NCBI GenBank assembly: GCA_030849075.1
Contig: JASAOO010003085.1
Span: 1 to 19,762 of the forward strand
Length of the DNA: 19,762 nucleotides
DNA from: Zelonia costaricensis
Lineage: Eukaryota; Euglenozoa; Kinetoplastea; Trypanosomatida; Trypanosomatidae
Direction of reading: 5' to 3'
Part shown: positions 7,904-17,900 of the stretch, piece after piece
Position numbering within the stretch: the first letter of the stretch is position 1
Layout: each line of letters begins with the position of its first letter
The notes under the pieces: generated by a model
Database searches by the model: none
Told to the model about the DNA's origin: nothing
The model's input: only the letters and a program-made list of their open reading frames with translations
Program-made: the position numbers and the translations under genes

Positions 7904-8077
7904 GGTGGAGTCCTACGGGCCCACTCAACTCGGTGCGTGCACGCTGTCTGCCGAGCCGTGTGCGGCGCGCGCGCTCGGTGCGACCGTGGCGGTGCTGCAG
8001 CTGAATTTGTTGCTGCTGGTACTCACTTCTCCTTGCGAGGTGGTGGTGAGGAGTCAACAGCGGAAGATATGAGTCTC

Positions 8078-8101
8078 CTAGAGGAAGCAGAAAAGGGGGA
8101 G
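8078..8101 (-). promoter_or_regulatory. Candidate trans-splice acceptor of the complex I subunit gene
   Basis: On the minus strand a clear pyrimidine tract (8101-8082) is followed directly by AG at 8079-8078. This gives a 174-nt 5' UTR without any ATG before the start codon at 7903. It is the cleanest acceptor-like site in the window. Confidence 0.6.
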
Positions 8102-8301
8102 CTACGAGTGCTACTAGAACGTGCACGACACAGAAGCGAAGCAACACGCTCAGACAGAGAGATGGAGATGCGGTGGTGCTGAGAGGTATGTGTGTGCGGG
8201 TGTGTGCTGCGTGGGGAGTGCGAGTGCTACTAAGGGGGGATGGCGCAGTGCGCCGTGTCTAATCGTAGTAAGAGGGTGTGGTGAACGTGCTGCCGCGTGG
8301 G

Positions 8302-8982
8302 TCAACCACCGAACGAGTAAAGGCCCGGGACGGTGAGAAGGGTGCGGGCTTGCTTTCTGCCCAAGGCGACGCGAGATCCAGCGCGCGTGTGTGTTGAAGG
8401 GGGGGGGCGTCGAGGTGCGTGCGAGGGGGAGGGGAGGGGTGAGCGCCAGTGGGCTGAGTCAGACTGCCAGCTCCTGCACCCCAGTGGAAGGAGGAGGGCG
8501 GCGGAGAAGACGCGCACGCGTGCGCGTTCAAGTACGTGCGACGCGTTTTGGGTGCGGGGATGAGCGATGCGGGTCAGTTTGCAAAGGAAGTGAAAGAGGA
8601 GAGAGAAGGGGAGGGTGTGACAGGTGTGCATCTGCCACCTGCACGGTCCTGCGTGCGCATCCACGTCTTCGACCAGGTGGCGAGGGAAGGAACGCAGTGC
8701 TGCGGCGATGGCGGCGCACGGGACAGGGGCGCCACCCCACCGGGCGAGACCGATGCCGCGGTGTGCAGTGAAGCGGAATCGACTAGCATTGCATCGCCAA
8801 CGCGCAGAAGCGCTAAAAGCCGGCGCAGCAACCGCTCCACAGAGCGCCGGCCACACCGAACGTGGAGCCGGCATGCACGAGCGCTCCGCAAGCTCGACGT
8901 GCGCCATCGGCCGCCGCACGAGTCTCTCCTCGTCACTCTTCTCTGTTTTTTTTGGTTTGTTTAGAGCTGAGGATACCAGCAT
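8302..8982 (-). CDS. Weak candidate ORF of unknown function (226 aa)
   Basis: This is a tentative call. The first ATG (8982) after a plausible acceptor (AG 9018-9017) opens a 226-codon frame. In the stretch around 8660-8810 a hand count of about 50 codons gives G/C rising from position 2 to 1 to 3 (roughly 60, 74 and 80 percent), as in the real genes. The translation there is fairly balanced (for example GIGLARWGGAPV), but both ends become Arg/Ser/Pro/His-rich and low in complexity. No domain is recognised. The plus strand is open in a mirrored frame with similar statistics, so the signal may be only local GC content. If real, it would lie between the gene-poor interval and the complex I subunit gene. 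Confidence 0.25.
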   Translation of the reverse strand: MLVSSALNKPKKTEKSDEERLVRRPMAHVELAERSCMPAPRSVWPALCGAVAAPAFSASARWRCNASRFRFTAHRGIGLARWGGAPVPCAAIAAALRSFPRHLVEDVDAHAGPCRWQMHTCHTLPFSLLFHFLCKLTRIAHPRTQNASHVLERARVRVFSAALLLPLGCRSWQSDSAHWRSPLPSPSHAPRRPPPSTHTRAGSRVALGRKQARTLLTVPGLYSFGG

Positions 8983-9016
8983 TCGTGCCCACAAATCCGT
9001 CAACACAAGAACAGAA

Positions 9017-9061
9017 CTGAAGTTATCAACACGACAGCGAGTGAGGCGCAGAGGAGGAGAA
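9017..9061 (-). promoter_or_regulatory. Possible trans-splice acceptor upstream of the 226-codon candidate ORF
   Basis: A pyrimidine-rich stretch on the minus strand (about 9061-9047) precedes AG at 9018-9017. The next 34 nt contain no ATG, and the first one is 8982. The tract is short, so the site is suggestive only. Confidence 0.3.
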
Positions 9062-11031
9062 TAAATGATGAAAAACAACGGGGGAATCACGGCAAGCACC
9101 TCGAGCACGCAGGAGATCGATGAGGCGACCGCAACGGCGATCGACACGGAATGGGGGGGGTGACCGGAGGAGCGCTGCGTGCAGAGGAGATGAACCAAAA
9201 GGGGGTGGAAGAACAGGAGTGAGCAAGAGAAGGTCGAGTCTCGTGGCAGGTAGGAAAGCCAGCGCCGGCACTCACGAAATAAGAAAACGCAGCGCGTCGC
9301 TGGAGCCGCGCAGACTGACTGACACACACACAAGCAACACACACACCGTCACGGTCGCACCACATGACAAGAGCTAGAAGGGGTGATAAGGCAGCGCACA
9401 GTACGTCGGCTTCGAGTCGGGTGTGCAGGGGAGGGGGGAGGACACACGTGTCGATTGGTCAATCAGTGAAGCGCAGCGTCACTTGCGTGAGTGCGAGCGA
9501 GCGGGGGGGAGGCGCGCAAGAAAGAGAAGAACATCAGCGCGATCGTCATGCACAACGCTTCGATGTCGCGCAGAGAAAACAATTGCGTTTATCTTCTCCT
9601 ACCCGCCCGCCCCTCCCTTCAGCTTCAGCAACCGCCTGCAAGCACCTCTCTTGCCTACGATCGCCACCGCTCGCCTCACCGTTGTGGGCTCCACCAGCGT
9701 TGCGTGGGCTTGTTGCAACCTCCACCCGGCATGACCTGCTTGAGATGCCCCCCACTCCCGCCCTCATCAGCCTCCCTCTTCCTTCTTAACCTTGTTGGGT
9801 TGTCCATTCGCTTTGCCAGGCTCTTCACTCTTCTTTTTCTTCTTCCTGAGAAGGCGGCCGGTGCGCCCCGGCGCAGTTGCCCCTCTTGTCTTCCGTTTTT
9901 CTTCTTCGAGGTGAAAGTGCTCGCTGCGTGTGTGCGGTGTGCGGTGTGGGAGGTGCGCCAGGTGTGCACACGCCCGCGGCTGCCTTACTGCGTGCGTGTG
10001 CGTGCGTCTTGGGGCAGAAAAGGAAGAAGGAGGGGCGCGCCTGCCGCTGGGTTCCGCTCGGCTCTGTCGGCCTCTGACGTGTCTTCGTCGTCTTGTCCAG
10101 CGACAGGCACCTCCGCGCAGCCGTGCCTCGCCCCCCCCCCTCCGTCACAGCGCGTCGGGAGTCAAAGAGGGAGAGCTGACGGGCGCGGTTGCCGGCATGA
10201 CAGACGCGCAGCGCACGTAAAGCGGCACCCACCGACGTAGCCGCCCGGCCCGCTACGGAGGGGAGCGTGGAAAACGAAGACACCGGCAGGGCGCACACAC
10301 AGACACACACCAAAGCAGACGGCGCCGCCTGCACGAGCAATCTGCACCAGTGAAGCCTGGGGAGCGGGGAGGGGTGTGGAAAAGAAGAAGAACAACAGGC
10401 GTATCGAGCACATCAGCGGACAACGAGAAGACAGGCAGCACACGCACCAACGACCGCGAGAAGCACAGTGCACGCGTGCATGGAGAAGGAGTAAAAACGG
10501 AGACGAGGCCTCCGAGCTCCTGCCGATGCCCGCGTAAGGTGTGCAGCGGGCCCAACACAACACAACAGGAAGTGCACTTTTTCACTTCTCCAGTGCGTCT
10601 TGTGTGTGTGTGCGTGTGCGGGGGGGGGGGGGCATCCGTGTCGTTTTGAGCGTCAGCGCGCACGCGAGCGGGACTTCTCCAGTTGAAGGCGCTGTGCACG
10701 ACAGGAAGCGCTCATGCCCCCCCCCCTCCCCGGGGGCGCGTGCGCTTTTGTGTCTTCTTTTTTTTGTCTTCGACGCAGAGCGCGCGCGGGGGGTGCACTA
10801 CGTTGTTGCTGCCACGTGGGCGTGGACATGATAGCTGCCACGCGCACCACGCTGCGCCTCGTCCCCTGGACGTGTAATATGGGAGTGTATGGGGGTGCAC
10901 GCACACGGACACAAGCGCCAAAGGCACAAGAAAGAAAAAAGGAAAAAGAAAGATGAGGAAGGAAAAAAAAGAAAAAGCAAGACAACAAACACGTTTCCAT
11001 CGCCATTGCACGAGCCGTGCACACGCAAACA

Positions 11032-11064
<33 letters not shown>

Positions 11065-11620
11065 GAACGTGTGCGCATCACGAAGTGGGGGAGCAGGGCA
11101 CACAAGCCGCGGCACCACAGAGAGCCGGAGCGCTGCATGTGACAAGAGAAACTCTTCTCCGGGTCGGCTAGTCAAGCACACGCAAACACACACAGTTTCA
11201 TACACATACGCATACGCAAACGCATACAAGCACACACTCGGGTCGAAAGCTCAAGGACGTCCGCCACGCAGCGGAAGGCATCGTCACGGTGCTCTCAAGA
11301 ACAAAAAAAAACTGGGCAGGCAGACACAGACGTCAGCACGCAGACAACGTGGCACTCCAGGCTCAAGCTGAGGACACGGGACTGCAAGCAGCTCGTACAA
11401 ACGCGAGCTGCGCACTCACACACTCACACGCCCTGAGAAGCCTTCCGCAGCGTCGCGGGCGGGTGGAAGGGGAAAGCAAAGGTCGTAGACAGCGGCGGCG
11501 CTGGCCAAGTGGGACCCCATCAGCGGCACCTCGCCCCACCCTCCCCAGAGAAGCCGCCTGTCGGTCGGAAGTGAGGGAGGGGGGGGGGACTCCCGGCAGT
11601 GCTCCACCTTCGTTCCCGTT
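9062..11620. other. Gene-poor interval, part 1
   Basis: No supported gene on either strand. The plus strand is pyrimidine-rich at about 9580-9910, a local reversal of the prevailing bias, then carries alternating GT- and CA-rich microsatellites (about 9926-9950, 10290-10312 and 10600-10619), a run of 13 G (10620-10632), purine-rich DNA (10921-10980) and a CA-then-GC alternating tract. Long frames here translate into cysteine/valine or histidine/threonine repeats and are rejected. Confidence 0.5.
11029..11065. repeat. Alternating purine-pyrimidine tract: AC repeat followed by GC repeat
   Basis: About 37 nt of unbroken purine-pyrimidine alternation: ten AC units (11029-11048), seven GC units (11049-11062), then ACG. 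Such sequences are known to adopt left-handed Z-DNA under negative supercoiling; whether it does so here is unknown. Confidence 0.85.
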
Positions 11621-12004
11621 TCATCGTGTGAAAGGAGAACACCAGACAACGACGGCACGCCGCGGAGGCGCAAAAGGGGCGGGACGACGCCGAGGGGGGG
11701 ACTCGAGCTGGGCGAGCGACCGCAGAGGACCAAGTGCTTGGGAAAGTGTGCGCGAGAGTAGGGCATGGGGAGTGATGGCGGTTGAGCTCAACACCGCGAA
11801 GCCCCGCGTGCCCGCCTCGCCGTGTGCGCCGCACACCGTAGCGGAAGCCGCCCATTCCACGCAGGTGACGGTGTGGGCTGCTCTTCGGCACACAAACACA
11901 AGCACAAACACAAACACACACACAAGCAAGGCCACGACGCCGAACAAGTGGCACGCGGTTCCGTCCGCCGTTGCCCTTCTGATCGGGCAGCGCCGTGACG
12001 CCAT
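11621..12004 (-). CDS. Weak candidate small membrane protein ORF (127 aa)
   Basis: This is a tentative call. ATG 12004 is the first start codon after a good pyrimidine tract and AG (12045-12044), with a 39-nt leader free of ATG. It opens 127 codons. The product would have a basic N-terminus, one hydrophobic segment at about residues 21-39 (core VVALLVCVFVFVLVFV) and an Arg/Pro-rich tail. The hydrophobic segment is encoded largely by a GT/TTTGTG-type simple repeat, so it could be an accident. Third positions are G/C-rich in the first half and fall off after about residue 75. The plus strand is also open here (11775-12242). No domain is recognised, and it may not be a gene. Confidence 0.22.
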   Translation of the reverse strand: MASRRCPIRRATADGTACHLFGVVALLVCVFVFVLVFVCRRAAHTVTCVEWAASATVCGAHGEAGTRGFAVLSSTAITPHALLSRTLSQALGPLRSLAQLESPPRRRPAPFAPPRRAVVVWCSPFTR

Positions 12005-12043
12005 AACACCAGAAGTGCGACGGGCGAGGACAGTAGAGCGCAG

Positions 12044-12080
12044 CTGCAGCGAAGGGCAGCGGGGGAGGGGGAGAGACAAG
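12044..12080 (-). promoter_or_regulatory. Possible trans-splice acceptor upstream of the 127-codon candidate ORF
   Basis: A strong C/T-rich tract on the minus strand (about 12080-12050) leads to its first AG at 12045-12044. The layout of tract, AG, short leader and first ATG matches the confident genes. However, such tracts are frequent across the gene-poor interval, so coincidence is possible. Confidence 0.35.
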
Positions 12081-12493
12081 GCAGAAGTAGACGAGTGCGC
12101 AGATATCACCGCCTGCGCCTGTCACACGCCCGTGGAGGCGGGGGAGGGAGGGAACGAGAAGGAGGTGCGCCTCCGGCGGTGGTCGCGAGGTGCTGGAGGT
12201 GCCTACCGCGGTACGCTGATGCAGGCAGACGTAAACAGATGAGGGCAGGGGCAGTGAAACAGCGAAAACGAAAACCACGTGAACAGAGTGCCATGTAGGC
12301 GGAGGCGATCACGCAGAGATGGAGAAGCAAAAGGAGGGGGGTGGGAACTGGTCGCTGCGGGGGAGGGGTGCACGGTCAGCGGTGGGGAAGAGAGCGTCAG
12401 CCAGGCGAAGAAAAAAAAGGAAATGAGACTGCGCACTGGGGTGTGCCCGCGCTTTGACGGAACACCGCAAGCCCGTTACACGCTCGCAACACA

Positions 12494-12496
<3 letters not shown>

Positions 12497-12524
<28 letters not shown>
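12497..12524. repeat. AC dinucleotide microsatellite, 14 units
   Basis: Fourteen perfect AC units are followed by GCGCAG and then degenerate CACAGA-type repeats to about 12563. It is one of the longest pure dinucleotide tracts in the window. Confidence 0.9.
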
Positions 12525-15500
12525 GCGCAGACACGGACACAGACACAGACACACACGCACACAACTGCGCAGAGACATGTGAAAAAACACATGACCCAAT
12601 TGGGTTGGTGAAGACAAGTGGAGAGGAGGGGGGACGCTGGCATTAAACAAATCCGCACCCACGCCGGGGTGCGTTATCAACACACAGAACAGGGACGCCA
12701 CCACACGCACACTCAGCTGGACGCCCGCACATCACAGCCCACACACACGGGAGAAGATACAGGCACATGGAGGTGTACAACTGTGTAAGAGGAGCGCAAA
12801 GCAGCAAAAAAAAAAAAGAAACGAAACGGCGCGGTGGTGATGGGGGGGGAGAAGACAAGACGCAGGACAGGGACTCGCGCTGCACCGAGGCGGCGCGCCT
12901 CCCCTCACGTGCACTTCCTCCACGTGCCTCCCTCCGCGGGGGGAGGGCAGCTGGGAGCCGGTCAACACGGCAGGAGGCGGCGCACACGACAGGAGGGGGA
13001 GACTCAAGGCGTGGAGCACGGGGAACCGTGTGATGCGGGGAGGGGGGTGGAGACAGGGCCGCGCATCTGCACGTCGACGCACCGCCCCTCCGCCACACAA
13101 CGCACGTGGCCACGGAGACGCTCGCAGCGCGCCGCCCTTCCATTCGTCTCCCTCCGCTACGCGTCATCTGAGCTGGTGTCCTCGTCGACGAGTTTGCGTG
13201 TGCGAGCGGTGGGTGTGTCGCCCACGCCGCGTGGTGGAAGAGAAAGAAAAATCAGAGAAGGGGGGTGTGGGATGGGTGCGTGTGGGCGTGGCCGTGAGTG
13301 TACGATAGAGACGAGAGAGGCGACTAGTTTTGAGGTGCTGCGGTGGCCAACACGCCGGCGCGACCCTCGCTTGACTCCTGCATCCACCCACACACACCCA
13401 CACACACACACAGAAAGCTGCAGTCACGAAAGGTGTATGTCTGCGTATGTGTGTGGCTGCGGAGTGGGAGGCCCCGGCGTAAGTGGGCGAGAGCGACCAC
13501 ACGCGCACAGCCTCGGCGAGCGGACGCTGGTCGCATGGGCGGGACGCGGGGGAGATGAGATACAAACAATATGGAGAAAGCGAGCGGCCCCAAGGGGCGT
13601 CGCTGCGCCGAGGCAAAAACAGAAGAGAAGAAAAAAGCGTCGGGCTGACGTGGGCGGAGACGTACGCGTCCGGCCGCCGCACCGGGGCGGGGGGAAGCAG
13701 ATAGGGGGGAGGGGGGGTGAGGAGGGCGTCAGCGGGGTGGTGGCGGCGACGCGAAAGGACGAGGGCAGCTTGACGGCTCGAAGCAACACGGGAGGCGCAC
13801 TCAGGTGTTGCGGCACGAGCCTTCGGTGTAGCGTATCGGACCTCGTTCCTTGTTGTTGTTGCAGCGACTGCACACCCCACAAAAATAGATCGCGCCTCAA
13901 AAGTTCCGACGCTCCCTCGCCGCCCCCCGCCCGTTTCTCATACCCGGTGGTGGAAGTCGAACTCCGTCGCTCGCCGGGCGCTAATTTGCGGGTGTATGCG
14001 TGGGTGTGAAATAGGAGACAATGAAGCAAAGAGGAATGGGGGGAGGGAGACGACAGCGGGACACGACATCAGCACAGCGTCCCAACTCCGTTGCGTTGCG
14101 GAGAGACGAATAGGGGGGGAGGCGCTCGTGTCTGTGTGTGTGGCCGCGTGTCTTTGATAGTGGTGTGTCGAAGCAAGTCCAATGCAGTGGCGCAGTGAGC
14201 CGGAAGCGGGGGAAGCCCACAGTGCACGGGTAGACGCGGCCGACGCGCGCACGGATAGATGATGGAAGGGAGGGAGAGAGAGAAAGAGAGAGAGGGGGGG
14301 GAACGAGATCAAGGTAGGTCGAGCATGACGGTCAACGTAAAAGAAAGCATGGAGAACTCGTGGAGCGAAGAGCAAAGGAGGTGCGAGGGCAAACACACAC
14401 ACACACCAAAAAAAGCAAACCGAAAAAGAAATGGAGAAGACGGAGATGAGGAAAACATACACACACAAGCACACAAACGAACACACGCAAGAGAGAAGAA
14501 AAAAGGAGAGACGCGCAAACACCCAACACAAGCTGGGGAGAAGCTGAATGTCATCGATGCGTGATGACGCGCTTGGGTTGGATCGGCAAAACGAAAACAG
14601 AAAAAAGAAGGAGAAGCACAAAACACAGAGACAACATAGCACGCGGCAAACACTCGAGATGCGAGACGGAGCGCAAGGCGGGGAGTCGGAAACAGAAGAC
14701 GGGTTGAGTGCGGAGTGGGCAAGAAAGAGGTGGACCACACACACCCACACCCGCACACACACATGCACACACATGCACGCTCTGTGCGCTGACGCTGAGG
14801 GTACAGAGGGGGGGGGGCGTGCGGCGCAAACGTGTGGAAAAGTACAGGGAGGGGAGAAGATGGCGGAAGGCTGAGAACAATGTTAACGGAGAATCAGCGA
14901 TGCAAGACGCAAATAAATGAAAGGAAGGGAGCACACAAAGCAGGTTGAGGCCGGGAAGGCGAGGTAAAGCACTAAACGCGCAGCGTCAAGGCGCCAACAC
15001 GGGAAGAGAGTCAAGCGAGGGGGACGGCACAGTCGAGAGTGACGCAGATAAAATGGAAGATGAAAAGGAAGCGCAGGAAGCGACGCGCACTTTGAGGGGT
15101 GATCGAGTGGAATCCAGAAACAAGGAGCCGCTGCGCGCGGCAGGAGGAGGGAAAAGTGGGAGCGAAGAAGCGCGCACGTGGCGGAGAGGTAAAGGCGAAT
15201 TGGGTGTTGCGCTGTGCGACGGGACGCGATGATGACGACATATCTGCAAATGGGGGGGCCGACAGGGCGACACGCGGCAGGAGACAACACAGACCTCACC
15301 ACACACACACACACACACGTACGCACGTACACACAAATGCACGCGCAGGCCCACGAGGGAGCGGTGGGAAGGGGGTGTGGTGCGGTGGTGGCGCGCACAA
15401 GAGTAGAAGAGAAGAAGGCGCCAAACAGTAGCCCGGAGGCAGCGCTGATACCGCAGTGGGGAGACAACAAGATGAGGATCGGGGGAGCAATGTGCGACAC

Positions 15501-15898
15501 GAGGCATCGGCACACAGAGGGAAACACAGAGAGACGCCGTAACAGAACCAAAGCCGCGGCGCACCGTGAGTGACAAGTGCGCGTTGACGAGAGAGCCCGT
15601 GTGCGCACCACCACGTCGTATCCGGTAGATGAGAAACAGGAAGAAGCGGAAGAGAGAGAGAGAGTGGGTCCGGTGGGGTGCTCGTGGCGTGCACCTGGCC
15701 CTCGCTCGGGACGCTGTGCCCTTCCCCCCCCCCCTCCGTCGCTGTCTACTGACTGATGGCCGCGTTGTTTGTTTTCTCCTCGGGTTCGTTATTCTTTGTT
15801 CAAGACAGAGACGGGGGCACGGGAAAGTGGAAAGGGAAAGAAGGGCTGAGAGGGTGTGCGGCGCATCACCGTGCACGCCCATCGCCTCTGCGCTCCAG

Positions 15899-15931
<33 letters not shown>

Positions 15932-15951
15932 GGGGGGGCCAACCCCATTTN
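15899..15951. repeat. 31-nt C homopolymer followed by a G run and an ambiguous base
   Basis: A run of 31 C (15899-15929) is followed by AA, seven G and a short stretch ending in N at 15951. The combination of an extreme homopolymer, a near-complementary G run and an N is suspicious. I treat this segment as a likely assembly or sequencing weak point rather than biology. Confidence 0.85.
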
Positions 15952-16518
15952 GTGACAGAAGAAACAAGAGACGAGGTGAAACAGGAGGAAGGCTAGGGGG
16001 AGTGTGCCCGCACCGTCGAGGCCCCCTGCTATGCGCGGCAGCGCCTCGACTCTATATGTGGGGGGAGGGGGGGGTGTTACTGAGAGTCCGCAACGTGAGT
16101 GCATCCCTACGCCATCAGACGAGAGACACAACCATAACGAAGAAAGCAGTCGCGACTGACAACACTGAATCGAGCCAGAGGAAACTGGAAAGAAAAACGA
16201 AAAGGGAGGAGCCGAGAAATGGGAAGACAACTCGGGGTCCTCGTCCACGTTCACGCGCGTGCGGCTGCGGGCGTCTCTTCGTGGAAAGAAAGGGTAGGGT
16301 GGCGCGGCATTGCTTAGTCACATCGTGGACAGGTGACGCCGTGCACGGCGGTGAAACACAAGAGGAGGGTGGCCCGCATAATAAACACAAACACGTCCAG
16401 AACAAAGGGAAGCAGCACAAAAGAAAAGAAGAAAAGGGGGGAAGACAGAGCAGCGGGCACACAACAGAGAGAAGAGGGAACCACAAAAAAAAAGGGCGGA
16501 AGGGGGAGTTGCGCGTCG

Positions 16519-16546
16519 TTGTGTGTTGTGTGTTGTGTGTTGTGCG
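16519..16546. repeat. Heptamer tandem repeat TTGTGTG, four copies
   Basis: Three perfect TTGTGTG units (16519-16539) and a fourth with one change (TTGTGCG). This is a short minisatellite in the gene-poor interval with no evident function. Confidence 0.85.
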
Positions 16547-17900
16547 TACTCCCCGAGCCGACGTACGGAGGTTGCTGTGCAGACGCGGTGGCGGTGCGAA
16601 GCGGGACGAGGGGGGCGGAGCCGTCGCGCAACGTTCAGCCCAAGCCGACACGCGGGCAGCAGCGGGTAAAAGTGGGGAAAAACAAAGGGAGCCGAAACAC
16701 GTCGAACTGGTGCGGCGACGCGCCACGCCTCCACACCCCGTCTCGCGTGACCAGAGCGCGGCCCTCACCCTCGTCGTATGCGTGCAGTCCCAAACGCCCG
16801 GCTCGCGCTCTCCCTCGTCCCGCTTCCCCCGGAAGAAGAAGGCGCGGCGTGCTTCGAATGCGAGAGCGGTGCCGCTCGTGTTGGGGAAGGGGAGAAGGGG
16901 GGTGCAGAGGAGGTCGGAGGGGTGGAGCCCAAGGGACGGGCAGGCCGGAAAGGGGAAGCACGAGCAGTGGAAGGGAGGACGCTGCGCTGATGTGTGTGGA
17001 TTGCGTGAGTTTGTGTCTGTGTGTTCGAGGTGTGAAGAGGCGGCAACGTGAAAGTGAGGGCGGGCGGGCGGAGGAGGAGGGAGGGAGGGACAGAGAAAAC
17101 GAAAAAAAAGGAAATGAAAAAGGCTGCCCCGACTCTGAAGCAACGCAGAGCAGGCCTTGGAGGTAATATGTGGTGTCCCCCCACCCACCGCACAGCACCC
17201 GCACCCGCACCCGCATGCTCGCACACCGTCACACAAGAACACCCACAACACACACAACGCAGAGACGCACACGCACGCACGCCCCAAGGGGGGCACTGCG
17301 ACGTCCTTCAGCTCTACTCGTTAGCGAAAAGAACGAGAGGGGCGAAGGGGGCGTGGCAGAGGCGATGTGCGTTCAAGAACCTGCGACCCCGGAGACGAAA
17401 GAGAAACGAGGTGAAGCACGTGGCAGCCGTTGTGTAAACAACTGAGGGGGAGAGGGGAGGCTGACTGCAAGAGAAGAGGAGGCCATGGAAAGCGGAATAC
17501 AGGGCCCAACGGAAGGAAGGGGGGAGGAAGAGGACACAAGGGGATGACGCACGCATACAAGACACACACCCGCCCACAGCACCAATGCAAGGCAGAAGCA
17601 AACACACGAGAAGAAGCAAGAGAAGAAAAGGCGAACGAAGCGAGAGCACTGTGACATGAAACGGAGGGGAACGAGAAAAAGACGACCTTGAAAGGAGGCG
17701 GGGGGGGGGGGCAACAGTCAGCAGCTTTGCCGGCGTGGTTCCGCTTCGGAGTTTACATGTAGCGGCGCACGCATGTGTTGGCTCCCCCACACACACCCCG
17801 CCTTTTCGTGCCAAAGGTGCAGTGACGTCACAGGGGCATCTGTGGCGCTCCTTCCCTCACCGACAGCAAGACCCTACGTGTTGCCGGTGTGTCCTGCTTG

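Larger units (their letters stand above)
12081..17900. other. Gene-poor interval, part 2 (about 5.8 kb)
   Basis: No supported gene. The plus strand is predominantly purine- and CA-rich, so minus-strand RNA would be pyrimidine/GU-rich with many possible decoy splice acceptors. Simple repeats include CA runs at about 12487-12563, 13385-13411, 14393-14405, 14735-14775, 15298-15318 and 17220-17280, a GA-rich tract near 14266-14300, a GCACCC triplet repeat at 17195-17212, and a run of 12 G at 17700-17711. Long frames on both strands translate into Cys/Phe/Pro/Leu- or Arg/Lys/Gly-rich low-complexity protein. No tRNA, rRNA or box C/D snoRNA layout was found. Confidence 0.55.

Noticed and set aside
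9064..9070. ATGATGA, GTGATGA and GATGATGA motifs (here, near 14561 and 15228) as possible snoRNA C boxes
   Set aside because: No CTGA D box lies at a suitable distance downstream of any of them, and no terminal stems were seen.
9767..9930. Lysine-rich minus-strand stretch (RKKKKKSEEPG) resembling the tail of a ribosomal or nucleolar protein
   Set aside because: Reading upstream in the same frame gives only His/Arg/Ala low complexity from CA-type repeats, with no plausible start or folded domain. It is a purine-rich tract read as Lys/Glu.
11775..12242. Plus-strand frame of 155 codons starting MAVELNTAKPRV with G/C-rich third positions
   Set aside because: It runs against the transcription direction of all genes, has no pyrimidine tract before its ATG on the plus strand, and is interrupted by a Thr/Asn/His stretch from a CA microsatellite. 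Local GC content explains the codon pattern.
12643..13167. Minus-strand frame of 174 codons starting MTRSGGRRMEGRR
   Set aside because: It has an ATG, but only a weak acceptor context and an Arg/Pro/Ser/Cys-rich composition with no domain. The evidence is weaker than for the two candidates listed.
14986..17296. Long overlapping frames on both strands (about 390-430 codons)
   Set aside because: Translations are dominated by Cys/Phe/Pro/Leu or Arg/Gly/Lys low complexity. Two of them cross the 31-C run and the N. They reflect the scarcity of stop codons in GC-rich repeats.
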